Source: Sesamum alatum (lineage: Eukaryota; Streptophyta; Magnoliopsida; Lamiales; Pedaliaceae). Taken from it: 64,000 nucleotides of DNA. Position 1 is the stretch's first letter. Each line of letters begins with the position of its first letter. The stretch covers positions 17,775,395-17,839,394 of the forward strand of contig JACGWO010000004.1 of assembly GCA_034509735.1 (NCBI GenBank), written 5' to 3'. The notes beneath the pieces were generated by a model. That model saw nothing but the letters and a program-made list of their open reading frames with translations. It searched no databases and was not told the origin of the DNA. The position numbers and the translations under genes are program-made. This document shows, in pieces, positions 32,931 to 44,999 of this stretch.

Positions 32931-34348
32931 ATCAAAGAAGCACAGACTCAGGATCTCTTCTTATTACGGATGCTAGAGAAAATGAAACACGGTAAGAAGT
33001 CAAATTTTTCGATAAGAGCTGATGGAGTGATAGTGAACGGGGAGCGAATTTGTGTACCCGATGTAGATGGGTTACGAGGAGAGATCTTGCGAGAAGCTCA
33101 TAATGCACTATATTCCATGCATCCTGGTATTACAAAGATGTATCGAAATTTAAGACCGTACTACTGGTGGGAGACAATGAAGAAGGATGTGGCAGAGTTT
33201 GTGGCCAAATGTATGACATGTCAGCAGGTAAAAACAGAACATCAGGCGCCAGCAGGTAAACTTCGGCCTTTATCCATACTAGAATGGAAGTGGGAAAAGA
33301 TTACTATGGATTTTGTCATAGGGTTGCCACGTACACTCAGGAAGCATGATGCTATTTGGGTAATTGTAGATAGACTGACGAAATCAGCACATTTCTTGCC
33401 GATACAACTAGGTGATTCTCTGGATAAGTTAGCCGAGTTGTATGTTTTCGAGATCGTGAGATTACATGGTGTGCCTATATCTATTTTGTCAGACAGAGAT
33501 CCTCGATTTTCCTCACATTTTTGGAGAAGTTTACAAAGGGCAATGGGCACAAATTTACATTTTCAGTACTGCATTTCATCCTCAGACAGATGGGCAGTTA
33601 GAAAGAACAATTCAGACCCTAGAAGATATGATGAGGGCTTGTAAAATAGAGTTTAAGGGCAACTGGGATGATCATGTACCTTTGATGGAGTTTGCGTATA
33701 ACAATAGTTTTCATTCTAGTATCGGTATGGCCCCGTACGAAGCTTTATATGGAAGGAGATGTCGAAGTCCAGTATGTTGGGATATGGAGGGATCAAGGCA
33801 GTTGGAAGGTCCGGAATTGGTGCAAGAAACGGTTGAAAAAGATACAGATAGTGAAAAAGTGCCTAAAAGCAGCTCAAGATCTACAAAAAAGTTATATTGA
33901 TAAACACCGACGGGAGATAGAATATGAAATAGGTGATAAGGTTTTTCTTAAGGTAGCTCCATGGAAGGGGATCTTGAGATTTGGCAAGCAAGGGAAGTTG
34001 AGTTCGAGATATATTGGGCTGTATGAAATTATTGAAAGAATTGGGCTATTAGCGTATCGACTAGCATTACCACCAGAGTTGTCACGAATACATGATGTTT
34101 TCCATATTTTGATGCTACGACGATATCGATCTGATCCTAGTCACGTTATCTGTGAACCAGAGATAGAGATTTCTGAGGAGTTGACATATGTGGAAGTGCC
34201 AACGGAGATTCTAGACAGAAGTGTAAGAAAATTGAGAAATAAGGAGATACAGATGGTGAAAGTGAAGTGGAGTCATCATTCTCCGAGAGAGGCGACTTGG
34301 GAAGTAGAGGAGCATATGAGAGGCAAATATCCCTATTTATTGAATTGA
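32931..34348 (+). pseudogene. Gypsy integrase with C-terminal chromodomain
   Basis: The zinc-binding region shows [20 protein letters not shown] with CMTCQ (HH-CC). The core shows [14 protein letters not shown] (Asp), [12 protein letters not shown] (Asp) and, after a frameshift near 33530-33580, [20 protein letters not shown] (Glu). Another shift near 33835 enters the frame that runs to 34348, with GDKVFLKVAPWKGILRFGK, LPPELSRIHDVFHILMLRRY and finally a chromodomain read from about 34180: VPTEILDRSVRKLRNKEI, VKVKWSHHSPREATWEVEE. Chromodomains guide such integrases to chromatin. DDE residues are present, but three frames are needed. Confidence 0.85.
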
Positions 34349-34388
34349 ACGGGTAAGTTAGTTAAATTTCGAGGACGAAATTTTTATT

Positions 34389-34400
34389 AGGAGGGAAGAA
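34389..34400 (+). other. Gypsy polypurine tract
   Basis: aggagggaagaa, immediately before the 3' LTR start TGTGACG, in the position of the plus-strand primer. Confidence 0.8.
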
Positions 34401-34401
34401 T

Positions 34402-34553
34402 TGTGACGTTCATAGGATTTTGTAAATAATTGAGAGATTAATTAGTAATAATTTAGAAAATTTGATTTGATTATAAATAAATTATAGGGTGATTATTGGA
34501 ATATGATAAAACTTGAACGGAGTAAATTGGAACTCATTATAATATTTGGGTGC

Positions 34554-34592
<39 letters not shown>

Positions 34593-35243
34593 TGATGATG
34601 ATGATGATGATGATGGTGATAGCCGGCTAAGCTCATTGACTGATGCACTCCAGATTGGATAAGCAGGGCCCTAAGAAAACAACTAAAATGCCTCTATTAT
34701 GTCGTGAGTTAATATCTTATTGTAGCTATGTGATTTTTTATCTGCTGTAATATATGTCGCATGTTGGTTGTGTTGGTATAATTGCTTTATAATTGAACGG
34801 TTGCTCGTATACTTATATATATAGACCGAAAGGCTATACTTATTGAGTAGGCAGCTCATTTCTTGCCACACACACATTTCAGGAGATAGGTCGCACGGAT
34901 TAATACCATTGGATCTTGAGCCGTGCCGTGACACTGAATCGGTGGGTCAGCCGTGACATCGGAGGTGAAAGTTTTTGGGCTATGTAATAAAAATATCCTA
35001 GTATTGTAAAGCTTGTTGTAAGACTTTGGATAGTTGGACGTTGGTTATCTCTTTCTTAAGTTTGTACAATGGTGGGAAGTAAATATAAGGTTTTGGCTAT
35101 GTTTATGATCTAATGTCGTATATATATATATATTTGTTATATTGGTAAAACATAATCTATATTACGTTATGGAATGAGTTGAGATTAAGAAAATGGAAGA
35201 TTAATTAGTGGTAACTAGGTGTCGTACTGTAGGGAGTGTTACA
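34402..35243 (+). repeat. Gypsy 3' LTR
   Basis: 842 bp, from TGTGACGTTCATAGG to GGGAGTGTTACA. It includes a compound (AAT)n(GAT)n microsatellite at 34555-34614 and, unlike the 5' LTR, both its first 200 bp and an extra 23-bp segment near 34876-34899. Confidence 0.9.
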
Positions 35244-36654
35244 GTCAGTTTGTTGACACAACATATACATAAATGAACATGCATCACAAGAAATAAAGCC
35301 TAGCATGCACTTGTTAGATGATCATGAGTTCAGTCTTATGCAATCTACTGTACACATGGTGGATCATTAGTCAATCTAAGGTACTTTAAATCCTAATAGG
35401 CCTATCCATTACATGTTTGTATTCCACACATACATAGGCATTCAAGTTCTCCTCATCGGGCTTTCCTTTTGGGCCTCCATCTCATAGTTTGCCTTGGGCC
35501 TGCATCTCCATGGATGTCTTTTGATTTCCATCAAATAAATTAAAATAAAATAATTCACCACTTAATTCTATCCTCATTACATTTGAAATAATTTAAGAAA
35601 TCTCAATCAACAATCGAGGGGAGGTACAAAGGAGGGAAAAAGAATCTTACAACCTAGAGAAAAATAGGAAAAAGGGAGATTCGCAAGCCTCATTTAAAAC
35701 CATAATAAAATAAAATCAATCTCATGAGGCCTAGGGCTCCATGATCATTTTATACATTTATCAGATAAATGAATAAACCACATATCACATATACAAATAA
35801 TATTTATATATATCTCATATATATATAATACATATTTATATCTAATATAACAACAGAATTCAATTTTATATATTAAATCACATGGCTTCCAAAAGTGGAA
35901 TTGAAATTTAATTCATGGCACTTGATTCACAAAAATCTTTAATTTTTTGAAATTAATAATTAAACAATTTAAAAACAAATTTCAAAAAATAAAATTCAAG
36001 TTTACTTGGACTTTCCATGCAAGAGGTGTAATGAAGTTGGAGAAAGAATCCTAATTCTTCCAACATGATGTATCCCAATGCAATAAGCACTCCTAATTTT
36101 CATCAAAATAAAAAACTGAATTTTAATCATTAAAACTTTTAATTTTCAAAAAAATTTAATTAAAATTATTTGTTTCGAAAATAGTCCCAATTAAATTAGG
36201 AAACGACTCTCCAATTGACTTAAAAAATTGTATTAGAAAATCGATATTTTTTTATTCGAATTACAATATATTTCATAATTTAATATTAATCAAACTAAAA
36301 TATCTTAAAAAAAGAGCAAATAATTTGTTGGAAAACAAATAAAAAAACCCTAGAACCGCTGGAAAATGGCTTTCCGGCAGCAGTAGGGCCACCACGTGCA
36401 GCGTGCATGGCCACACGTAGGCAGCTGTCTGTTGTGCTTAAGTACCTTGCCTACGTGCTGCTGTGCCTGTTTCCCACAAAACAAGTTTTTTTTTTCTTTT
36501 CTAATCATATTTAAAGTATAAGCGTAGATAATAAACTAATTTCAATCTTTGAAACATGCTAATTAAAAAACTAATTTCCAACACGTCATGCAATTCAATA
36601 CATATATCGAATCCTTTCACAATTTTAGTCGCATTAAAATCACATATCTAACAT
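35244..36654 (-). mobile_element. Leader relic of a CopL-like element
   Basis: No gene. The order of phrases follows the untranslated leader of the CopL element at 46500-48360: ttgttagatgatcatgag, a block rich in ggcctccatctc, gaggggaggtacaaaggaggg against ggggggagtacataaggaggg, then an AT-rich stretch and a GC-rich part at 36360-36480. The GC-rich part includes a perfect inverted repeat cacgtaggca/tgcctacgtg (36414-36423 and 36448-36457). The primer site expected at the right end is absent, so the relic is truncated there. Confidence 0.5.
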
Positions 36655-36900
36655 CATGAATTTTTGTATATAATTGAGAGATCAACTGGTAAATATTAAA
36701 AAAAATTAATGTAAATTAATAAATAAATATCGATTGAAATTTGAATATATTTTTACATTAAGGGACTAAATTTAAATTCTATAAAGTTTTAGGATTACAT
36801 AATATCAATTTAAAATTTTGGGATCAATTTAAAATTTATCCAAAAGTTAACAAAAACGAATAAGACAAAAAATGGATTGAGAGAGAGAGAGAGGGGTGGT
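36655..36900 (+). mobile_element. Gypsy LTR start fragment
   Basis: Reads gtatataattgagagatcaact followed by agggactaaatttaaattc and a (GA)n run (36880-36892), in the order of the beginning of gypsy LTRs seen at 34402 and, reversed, at 58792. No further part of the element is present. Confidence 0.4.
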
Positions 36901-37346
36901 AGAAATGAATATCACAAATGCCACACGTGTTGCCACGTCTCTTTTTTGTCATCAATGCTTGTGATGTATATAAGATTCATTCATTTGAAAATTATGGAAC
37001 AACAGAATAGAGAGTCTACTTTCTTTAGTCAATCCACTATTAGAATATGGACTTTTGGAGGCTGTTTTTTGTGCCTGTAAATCTTTAAAAAAATGCCTTT
37101 AATATATATAGAGATAATAATATAAAATAGCCTCCGTAGTTACAGTCGCAAAAAGTTTGGAGGCAATTTGAGAAACTGTCTCTATAAAGAGGTTATGGAG
37201 GCACATTTCCAACTTCTAGGGGCTCTCTTACAACCTCCTTACCTTATTTTTTTAGGGCATAAATCAACAATAGCTACCATATATCATCTGAAAAGAGGCA
37301 TCTACTTATTGAGTGCCTCCATAAAAGAAAGACAAGCAACAATGAA
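36901..37346. other. Unassigned DNA flanking the CopL element
   Basis: Contains several gcctcc/ggaggc phrases (for example 37050-37060, 37129-37136, 37197-37204, 37314-37320), which may be subterminal repeats of an unrecognised DNA element. No gene is seen; the 37168-37404 frame crosses the CopL boundary. Confidence 0.4.
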
Positions 37347-38027
37347 TGTAAGCGAAGCGGATCGACCTGGAAGAGGGCGCGTGCAGAAGCACGGGGGTGT
37401 TTAAAGCGTAATAAAACGTAAACATGCATAACAATAATGGAATATAAAATCCAATCAAGGGGTGTTCCCTTAATTCTCCCGGGTGTTCGGTGTATCTCAT
37501 GAATAAAAGAGAACATGCAAGATTCATGGAGGCCGTAGAGTTGAATGCAGAAATAAAAACGTAATAAGTGTACTCACCCTTGTAGTCTTTCTTCGTTCGG
37601 CTACACGCGTTGTTCTCGGATTTGCCACCTAGACCTTCACATAGAGATCCTCCAAATCTTCCACACAATCCACCGAAATCTTGATGCCCTCGTGCTAGCA
37701 AGATATCAAAGAAGGGGAGAAGACAATCCACCAGACGCTATTATTTAACGTGATCGATTGTTCATGTGCTTCCTTGTATCAAAGACAAAAAAGCAATAAA
37801 GGATTTGGAGGTGAGGAGGGAGAAGGAGATGACCGAGTAGGGGGGGCCGGTTTAGAGATATGAGAGTGAGTAGCGTGTATGTGGTGCGTGTCTTTTGAGT
37901 TTATATAGAGTAGTATTCCTACTCCTACTCAAACTCTACAAAAGGAGACACACTTTGATTAGGATTTGACCTAGTCAAATCCTAGTCAACCAAGGGTTTG
38001 ATTAAGTCAAACTTAATCCTAGCTCTA

Positions 38028-38450
38028 GGGGAAATAATACTTTTCGTCCTGTAACTTAGGGCTTCCCACTTTTGATCCCATTGATTACGGGATTCTCACT
38101 TTTGGTCCCGTAACTTATAAAAAGTAGCACTTTTGGTCCCATGCCACCTCTCCATTAGATTTTTTAACGGAAAATACCACGTGCTTAGCACGTGGCCGTT
38201 AGAGCCTTTACACTTTTGGTCCAATATGATATGAAATTTTCACTTTTGGTCCCGTAACTTTCAAAAAGTAACACTAGTCCCATGCACTTAACGGCCACGT
38301 GGCACTTCCCGTTAAATATCCAACGCAAAGTGCCATGGGACGGAAAGTGCTACTTTTTGAAAGTTACAGGACCAAAAGTGAGAATTCCGTAACCAATGGG
38401 ACCAAAAGTGCAAAGGCCCTAAGTTATGGGATGAAAAATGCTATTTCCCC
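38028..38450. mobile_element. Mutator-like MITE in the CopL 3' LTR
   Basis: A 423-bp element of long inverted repeats. The left end begins ggggaaataatacttttcgt, the right end in reverse complement ggggaaatagcatttttcat, and both go on through taacttaggg and cacttttg(a/g)tcccattg. Internal palindromic parts contain cacgtg motifs. Flanks are cctagctcta (38018-38027) and cctagcccta (38451-38460). The other LTR of the same element has the uninterrupted site aatcctagccctgcatctcat at 51006-51026, which proves the boundaries. No transposase is encoded. Confidence 0.9.
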
Positions 38451-39149
38451 CCTAGCCCTACATCTCATATAGCCCCAAGATTAAATCTCGTCCATTCATC
38501 CTGTGATGGGCTTTATGGAGTGGACCTTTAAATCTAATTTAAATGGTCCAATAAATCCTGATGGGCTTCTAGTAAAAATCTAATAAATACTTAAGCCCAA
38601 AACTAATATTTCCATCCCTTTAATCTAAATAAAAGGAAAATAGCCCATCCTAGTTTCATAAATCTAATTTACGAGTCAAGCCTAATTAATCCAATTAACT
38701 CACAAAGGCTTGATACTCCAAAAAGAGAACCAATTTAATGTAACTAAATCATGCAATCTCCCGAAGTTAATTTCAAATTAATTCCTCTACTTCCAGTGAA
38801 TTTTGTGTGACTCTTTAGGTTCACCTTCAGCTAGACTTGGCTGAATCTCCAATCATTTCTATGATCGGAATCCGTTCGTCAGCATGAGTCGCCGACTAGC
38901 AACGATACATGGCACTAGAGACTAGGTGAAATCATGGCGTGAACATTTAGGCTCTCGAATGCATACGAGTACGGTCCTTCCATCTACCGTCTCACAGCTA
39001 TAGTCTAGGGTATGGAATTCAGACGTCGGTCCCCATCCTTGACTTAAGCTTTCACTCGTTCACCCACTGAACGTCACTTGGATCCTATCCTATTGTTCAG
39101 TCACTACGGCCACAGATTTTATAGGGAACGAGTCTCAGAGTGTAAGTGA

Positions 39150-41385
39150 TGAAAGAATCGGGTACGGCCCGGGAACGCAACGGAAGCGTAAAAACGTAAA
39201 TTTAAGACATAATTTAGACCGGATTCAAAGGGGTGTTCCCTTTGAAGTTCCCGGGCGTTTAGTGTTTGTCAAAGCATAAACAACAAAATAAAACATGCTG
39301 GACATGTGGCTTAAAAGGAGAAGAAGAAAGTTATGCAAAAATGTAAAAGGAAACCAACCTTTGTTCGTTTATGTAGAACGGGTTCGTGCATTGTTCCTTT
39401 CTTTTCCTTCTTCGTTCGTCCACTTGAGAGCTCAACGTAGAACTCCTCTAATGCGTTCCACACCACACTATGGACTTATTTCTACTCTATTGCTAGATAG
39501 AAAATAGAAACAAAGAAGAAGAAACAATTCCAAAGAAAGCACTATCGATTAGTGTACCTTGGAATGTTTTTGTTCAATCTTCTCTAAGAAGTATGAACAC
39601 TAAAAGAGAGAATTTTTAGAGAGTATTTTAGCCTAAAAACTCCAGCAACAAATGAAGCAAGTTAAGTGAATAGTATCTAGCAAAGTAGTTTTGTGTATGT
39701 AGAATGTAGTGTTCAAAAAACCACCTACATAAGTAACCTCCAAGGCAACTTCCACATACACACACTTCTAGCACATCTACTACACATGATAGCAAGAGAA
39801 AACCACCCACAAATCAGCAAATTTTCGTGCTCGTCATGTACATATGTGGAAGAGTTGAAACTCATCCTTAACTAGCTTCAACTTACATGAAAAAAATGGA
39901 CTTGGACCCTTATATTTTTGGACTTGTATTTAATCAAATTAAAATGAAGTCCAAACATGTAGCCATTGGGCATTAATTAATCTAATTAATTTCAATCCAA
40001 TTGAATCTCAATTATTTATTTAATCCAATTAAATAAACATAAGTCCAAATTAAGAATAATTGATCCAATCAACTATTCTAGCCAAAACCCAATAAATTAA
40101 TCCAATTAATTTAAAGGTCCTTAGTCCAAAAAATTAACTAATCCAATTAATTAATTCTTGAACCATCCATCAAATGAATTTCTCAATAAATGATCCAATC
40201 ATTTATTTTCTCTCTTGAATAAATTTAATTCGATTAAATTTATTCGCTTCTTCTAGAATTAATTCCAAATTAACTCCGCCAAATCCAAAGTTATTTGTGT
40301 GTGACTCATTAGGTTCACCCTCAGCTAGACTTGGGTTTGTGTCCAACACAATTGATCAATTAAATCCAATTTAATTAATTATTTTCCGATTAACCATTAA
40401 TCAGAAAAACGCCCGTCACCATGGGTGGCCGTCTAGCAATGGTCCATGGCACTAGAGACTAGGTGAATGTTGGCGTGAACATTTAGGATCCCGAGTTCCA
40501 TATGAGTACGGTCCTTCCATCATCCGTCTCTCGGTCTAAGTCTAGGGTATGGAATTGGGCGTCGGTTCCCATCCTGGACTAGAAACTATGCTCAGTAACT
40601 CGAGGCACGTTTTTTCTATTGATCGACGTAGGAAACCATTTCCTACTCGACCAATCGCTATGGCCACAGACTTATAAGAGTTTGAACTGTCTCAGATCGC
40701 ATAGGAGACTCGACTATCATATACTGCAGGTGACGAATCCTATCTTGGAATCCACCATCCTTAATACATATTCCGACTGCACTGTATAAGGCTTATGATG
40801 AACGTATCCCAGATACTGACATCTCTTGCCAGATGCTAGATACAACCATCATATGCATGTGACTGCCATGATTCCTCAAGTCCGAGGACTAATCTCGTAC
40901 TATCGGAGCCGGGAATGCTAGTTATACCGACCAAGCCTCCAAGGCTTCCATATGACGATTCCCGCGAGTCAGTTCAGTCAGCTGGCATCCTTGTCAACTA
41001 ACCCACTAATATTGCATAGACGTCCAACGTCTGTCGCCGATGAAACACGGCACTCATCCAATGAATGCAATCCTTAGTGCAAGTCTGTATAGGACTCTCG
41101 CCCTGTCTCAAGGTCCTCGACTTGTAACGTTTCAGACCTAACCCTTAGAAGTTAGTTTCATAACTGTCATCCAATGCGCAGCCCAACTACATGGGTTGTT
41201 CGTTTTCCCTATGGGCTTTGTTGTGATGTTAATGGAATAAACATAAATAGCGAACACAACAAATGGAACTGCTAAACATGAATACTCACTTTATTCATAT
41301 AAGAATATTACAATTACAATGACATTGTCAGAAATAGATTACATCAAGGCCAATCTAATTGGCTTTCCGATCACCTATTCTAACA
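39150..41385 (-). mobile_element. CopL solo LTR nested in the 3' LTR
   Basis: 2236 bp, starting TGAAAGAATCGGG and ending ACCTATTCTAACA on the plus strand, flanked by an exact 5-bp duplication agtga (39145-39149 and 41386-41390). The partner LTR has the empty site gtgtaagtgagacactactg at 51699-51718. It shares CopL LTR blocks (cttcccgggcg, gacttgggtttgtgtcc, tcaccatgggtggccgtctagc, ccgcgagtca) but is clearly diverged from its host LTR. No internal sequence remains, so recombination between LTRs has removed it. Frames 39295-39507, 39628-39810 and 39693-39875 in it are not genes. Confidence 0.9.
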
Positions 41386-42059
41386 AGTGAGACACTACTG
41401 TCAACCGTTGACAGGAGACAGATTCTTTCGTGGAACTCACCGTCCACAATACACATCCTGATTGCACTAGATAAAGCTTATAGCAACCAAGTCTTTCAAC
41501 CCAGTAGCCTTTCATCAAACCTAAGATACAGGCATGGTGTGTATGTGACTGACGTAGTCCCTCAAGTTTGAGGACTAATTCCATACCATCGGAGCCGGGA
41601 ATACGAATCATACCGGCCAACCCACTCAAGGTTTCCCATATGAAGATTCCCGCGAGTCACCTCAATCAGTCGACGCCGAGCTAACTAACCCACTAATATT
41701 GCATGGACAACCCTCGTCACTATGTCGATGAAACACGACTGCAATCCTTAGTGCAAGTCTCGATTGGACCCTCGATACCCAATCTCGAGGTCCTTGACTT
41801 GGAGAGTTTCAGACGGATCCATAGAGGTTGGATTCATGACTGCCAACCTAAGCGCAGTCTGGCCTCTTGGATTAACGCATCCGGTTTGTGGGCTTTGCTT
41901 GTGCATTGAACAATAATACATAATAAGTGAACACAATCAAAGTATGAATACCATAAACTGAACATCACTTTTGTTTAGAACAATTTATTTATACCACAAT
42001 TGTTAGAAACAGGTTACATAAGCCTAACTAGATTGGCTTCACAGTTACCTAATCTAACA

Positions 42060-42074
42060 ATCTCCCACTTGATC
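42060..42074 (-). other. CopL polypurine tract
   Basis: Minus strand reads gatcaagtgggagat directly before the 3' LTR start TGTTAGATTAGG, a standard copia primer context. Confidence 0.75.
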
Positions 42075-42397
42075 TAAAGTCAATCACTTATATGCATTAA
42101 ACCCATCTTCTCAAGATGGTGTGCATGAGCGATCTATGACATGAGTTTGGTCAAAGGATCTGTTGTATTTTCTGTTGAGCTGACTCGGTCCATCCGAACG
42201 TCACTCCTTCCTACCATATCCCTCAATAGATTGTAGCGTTTAAGTATGTGCCTAGATTGATGATGAGATCTTGGTTCCTTTGCTTGCGCTATAGCCCCGT
42301 TGTTATCACATAAGATAACTATCGGCTAGGAGCACCACACCTAACTCTTGGATGTAGTTTCTCATTCAGACCGCCTCCTTCGCAACTTCTGAAACTG

Positions 42398-43640
42398 CTA
42401 TGTATTTAGCTTTAGTGGTGTAATCGGTTGTGGTATCCTGCTTACCACTCCACCATTAAGCCTAAACACGTATCCTAACTGATATTTGGCATCGTCATCG
42501 TTTGATGGGAAGCTAGCATCGCTAAAACCTTCCGGTATCAACTTTCCACCGTCATAGACTAAGAACATATCTTTAGTCCTTCGTAGGTACTTAAGAATGC
42601 TCTTTACTGCAATCCAATGTGCTTCACCTGCACAGGATTGATATCTGTTGGTCACGCTCAAAGCGTAAGCAATATCAGGCCTAGTGCAGTGAACGGCATA
42701 TTGGATGCTGCCTACAGCGGAAGCATAGGGGATGTCCTTAATCCTTTCAAGCTCCTCATCAGTCTTGGGAGACTGCTTCTTGGATAACATGACCCCATGC
42801 CTCATGGGAAGGAAACCTCGTTTGGAGTTATCCATTTTGAACCTTTTCAGGATTTTCTCAACGTACGAGTTTTGGGCCATTCCTAACATTCGTTTAGATC
42901 TATCCCAAAAGATCTTGATGTCCAGAATGTAGGAAGCTTCACCCAAATCCATCATGGACAATTGAGCAAACAACCATACTTTTGTGTCTCTTAACATTCT
43001 AACATCGTTTCCAATGAGCAGAATGTCATCCACATAAAGCACTAGGAAGACTATTGAGCTCCCACTGGCCTTCTTGTATATACAAGGGTCACATTCATTC
43101 TTGATGAAATTATATCCCCGTATGACTTCATCAAAACGAATATTCCAACTCCGGGATGCTCGCTTGAGGCTATAGATGGACTTTTGGAGATAGCAGACTT
43201 TCTGTTCTTCTGCAACAACAGTGAATCCCTCCAGTTGATCCACATAGATCTATTCTTCAACGAAACCATTAAGGAAGGTTGTTTTCACATCCATCTGCCA
43301 TATTTCATAGTCATACCATGTAGCTATGGCAAGCATAATCTGAATGGACTTAGCCATGGCTACTGGCTAATAGGTTTTCTAAAAATCGACCTCGGGTGGT
43401 TGAGTGTAGCCTTTCGCCACAAGCCTAGCTTTGAAGGTAGTAACTTCTCCATCAGCCCCAAGTTTACACTTCTAGACCCATTTACAGGCGACGGGTTTAA
43501 CACCTTTGGGAGGGTCCATAAGCGTCCATACTTGGTTTGTGCTCATGGAGTCCATTTCGGCTTTCACGGCCTCAAGCCACTTCCCTAAATCGACGTCCGA
43601 CATTGCGTCCCTGTATGTCTTAGGATCACTTTCCAATTAA
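42398..43640 (-). pseudogene. CopL reverse transcriptase and start of RNase H
   Basis: Read from 43640 down. The entry region WLEAVKAEMDSMSTNQVW and FKARLVAKGYTQ is interrupted by stops and a frameshift, followed by WQMDVKTTFLNGFVEE with the first catalytic Asp and a TAG after it. The 281-codon frame 43243-42398 then gives CYLQKSIYSLKRASRSWNIR (usually Y-G-L-K-Q-A), FLVLYVDDILLIGND with the YVDD pair, MDLGEASYILDIKI, DIPYASAVGSIQYAVHCTRP and the RNase H start FSDASFPSNDDDAKYQLGYV. The last part shifts frame near 42420, and the terminal RNase H motif (TKAEYIA-like) is visible at 42370-42420 in another frame. This lineage's exact copia clade is not assigned. Confidence 0.85.
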
Positions 43641-43651
43641 CCGGTAACGCC

Positions 43652-44173
43652 TCAAAAGCCATACCTCTCGGGAGGACGTGGCACTCTTGTTGACCTACGG
43701 AGGACTGGAATATTAGTGGGAATCACGGACGCAGATACAACAGGAGTTGGCGGTTCTGGTACTGTAGTTAGCTCCTCGGGAGGCTGCTCAACATGCTGGG
43801 CCTGAAGAGACTGTCCAACACGTTGAGCCTCATGAGGCTGCTCAATCCCCCGGGTACTTAACCTAAAACCTCTTAACGTAGTGTCTATAGCTCTTGGCGT
43901 TGATGACTGAAGTGTCTCACTCGATTCCTCAAGGAGTAATTCATCACGTTGGGAATCCGATGGAAAACCCTTTCCCAAGAAGACTGCATTCCTCGAGACA
44001 AATACCTTTTGCTTAGAGGGGTTATAAAAGTAATAGCCTGCAGTTTCCTTCGAATAGTCAACGAACCTGCACAAGCTAGATCTCAGCTCTAGTTTGTCTC
44101 CCATTAACCTCTTGACGTATGCAGGGCTACCCCAAACTCTCAACCTTTGTAGGACGTAGGCTTGCCGTGCCAT
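43652..44173 (-). pseudogene. CopL integrase C-terminal region and linker
   Basis: A 173-codon frame. LRVWGSPAYVKRLMGDKLEL and CRFVDYSKETAGYYFYNPSK, VFVSRNAVFLGKGFP are the standard C-terminal part of copia integrases (G-C-P-A-Y ... F-V-G-Y ... G-Y-x-F-Y). A Pro/Glu/Gln-rich linker with three related HxxQxVxQ-like units (about residues 105-130) leads to VLRRSTRVPRPPERYGF, the usual junction with the reverse transcriptase. Confidence 0.8.
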
Positions 44174-44985
44174 ATCTCATACGGTGTCTGGGCCACAATA
44201 CTGGACAATGCCATGTTTAATAACTTAATTGTTGTCTTAAGTGCGTAACCCCAGAAAGACAAGGGCAGCTCGATAAAGCTCATCATGGATCGAACCATGT
44301 CCAACAAGGTTCGATTCCTCCTTTCAGAGACTCTGTTTAACTGAGTGTCCTGGGAAGTTTCTATTGAGAGATTATACCGTTTTCTTTTAGATAAACGAGA
44401 AATTCACCACTTAGGTACTCTCCACCTCGATCTGATCGTAGGACTTTAATTTTGCAGTCGGTCTGGTTCTCAACTTCAAGTCTAAAGTCTTTAAACCTCA
44501 CAAGAGCTTCAGACTTGTACCTTATTAGGTAAACATAACCATACCATGAGTGATCATCGGTAAAGGTTATGAAGTAAGAGAAACCACCTCTAGCTTGAGT
44601 ACTTAGTGGCCCACACATCTGAATGGACTAAGCCCAATAGACCGGTGGCAAGCGTGCTTTATCCAACAAATGGCTTCTTGGTCATTTTCTCTTTTAGGCA
44701 GGATTTGTAGGTTGGTAGATTGCTCAAATCGCCCACCTCTAGGTTCTTTGAGTCAACCAATCTTTTAATCCTGTCTTCAGATATGTGACCTAGCCTTGCA
44801 TGCTACAACCGTGCGTTCTCAAGATCATCTAATTTACATTTGTGTCGAGTAGTCATGATCAAATCAGACTTTTGCAGAATATAAAGACCATTGTTAAGTT
44901 TGCCTAGCAGATGAGAAGATCCATCTCTCATCAAATAAAAGAAATTTTTATTGATAAAAAATTCAAAACCACCATTGTCTAACAA
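44174..44985 (-). pseudogene. CopL gag-pre-integrase and integrase core
   Basis: The frame 44985-44803 covers the region preceding the H-x-x-x-H zinc site (SSHLLGKLNNGLYIL and RHKCKLDDLENARL; the normal H-x-R-L-G-H-I follows in broken frame). The core frame 44618-44361 has MCGPLSTQARGGFSYFITFT with TDDHSWYGYVYLI (first Asp) and LRSDRGGEYLSGEF (second Asp). Beyond its stop, at about 44280-44350, the shifted frame gives QLNRVSERRNRTLLDMV with the catalytic Glu. The triad is therefore present, though split by stops. Confidence 0.8.
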
Positions 44986-44999
44986 TGGAATGAAAATGA

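Larger units (their letters stand above)
28820..35243 (+). mobile_element. Ty3/gypsy chromovirus-type retrotransposon
   Basis: A 6.4-kb element in plus orientation: 5' LTR remnant (28820-29442), primer site (29448-29459), gag, protease, reverse transcriptase, RNase H, integrase with C-terminal chromodomain, polypurine tract and 3' LTR (34402-35243). The order RT-RH-INT and the terminal chromodomain place it among plant chromoviruses, probably the Tekay/Del group by its reverse transcriptase and zinc-finger pattern. The 5' LTR lacks roughly the first 210 bp, so the left target duplication is gone. Several stops and frameshifts make it defective. The two LTRs are otherwise very similar by eye, which suggests a fairly recent insertion. 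Confidence 0.9.
37347..42059 (-). repeat. CopL 3' LTR, interrupted twice
   Basis: Segments 37347-38027, 38461-39149 and 41391-42059 align in order with the right LTR. The insertions are the MITE at 38028-38450 and a solo LTR at 39150-41385. Minus-strand frames in the first segment (37274-37516, 37306-37731) recur in the right LTR and are repeats, not genes. Confidence 0.9.

Noticed and set aside
28820..35243. An endogenous pararetrovirus instead of a gypsy element
   Set aside because: The element has LTRs, a purine tract, an integrase with DDE core and a chromodomain, and no movement protein or coat-protein arrangement of plant pararetroviruses.
37274..37731. Minus-strand frames that recur near 48264-48615 as a conserved gene pair
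   Set aside because: The recurrence is explained by the two LTRs of the CopL element.
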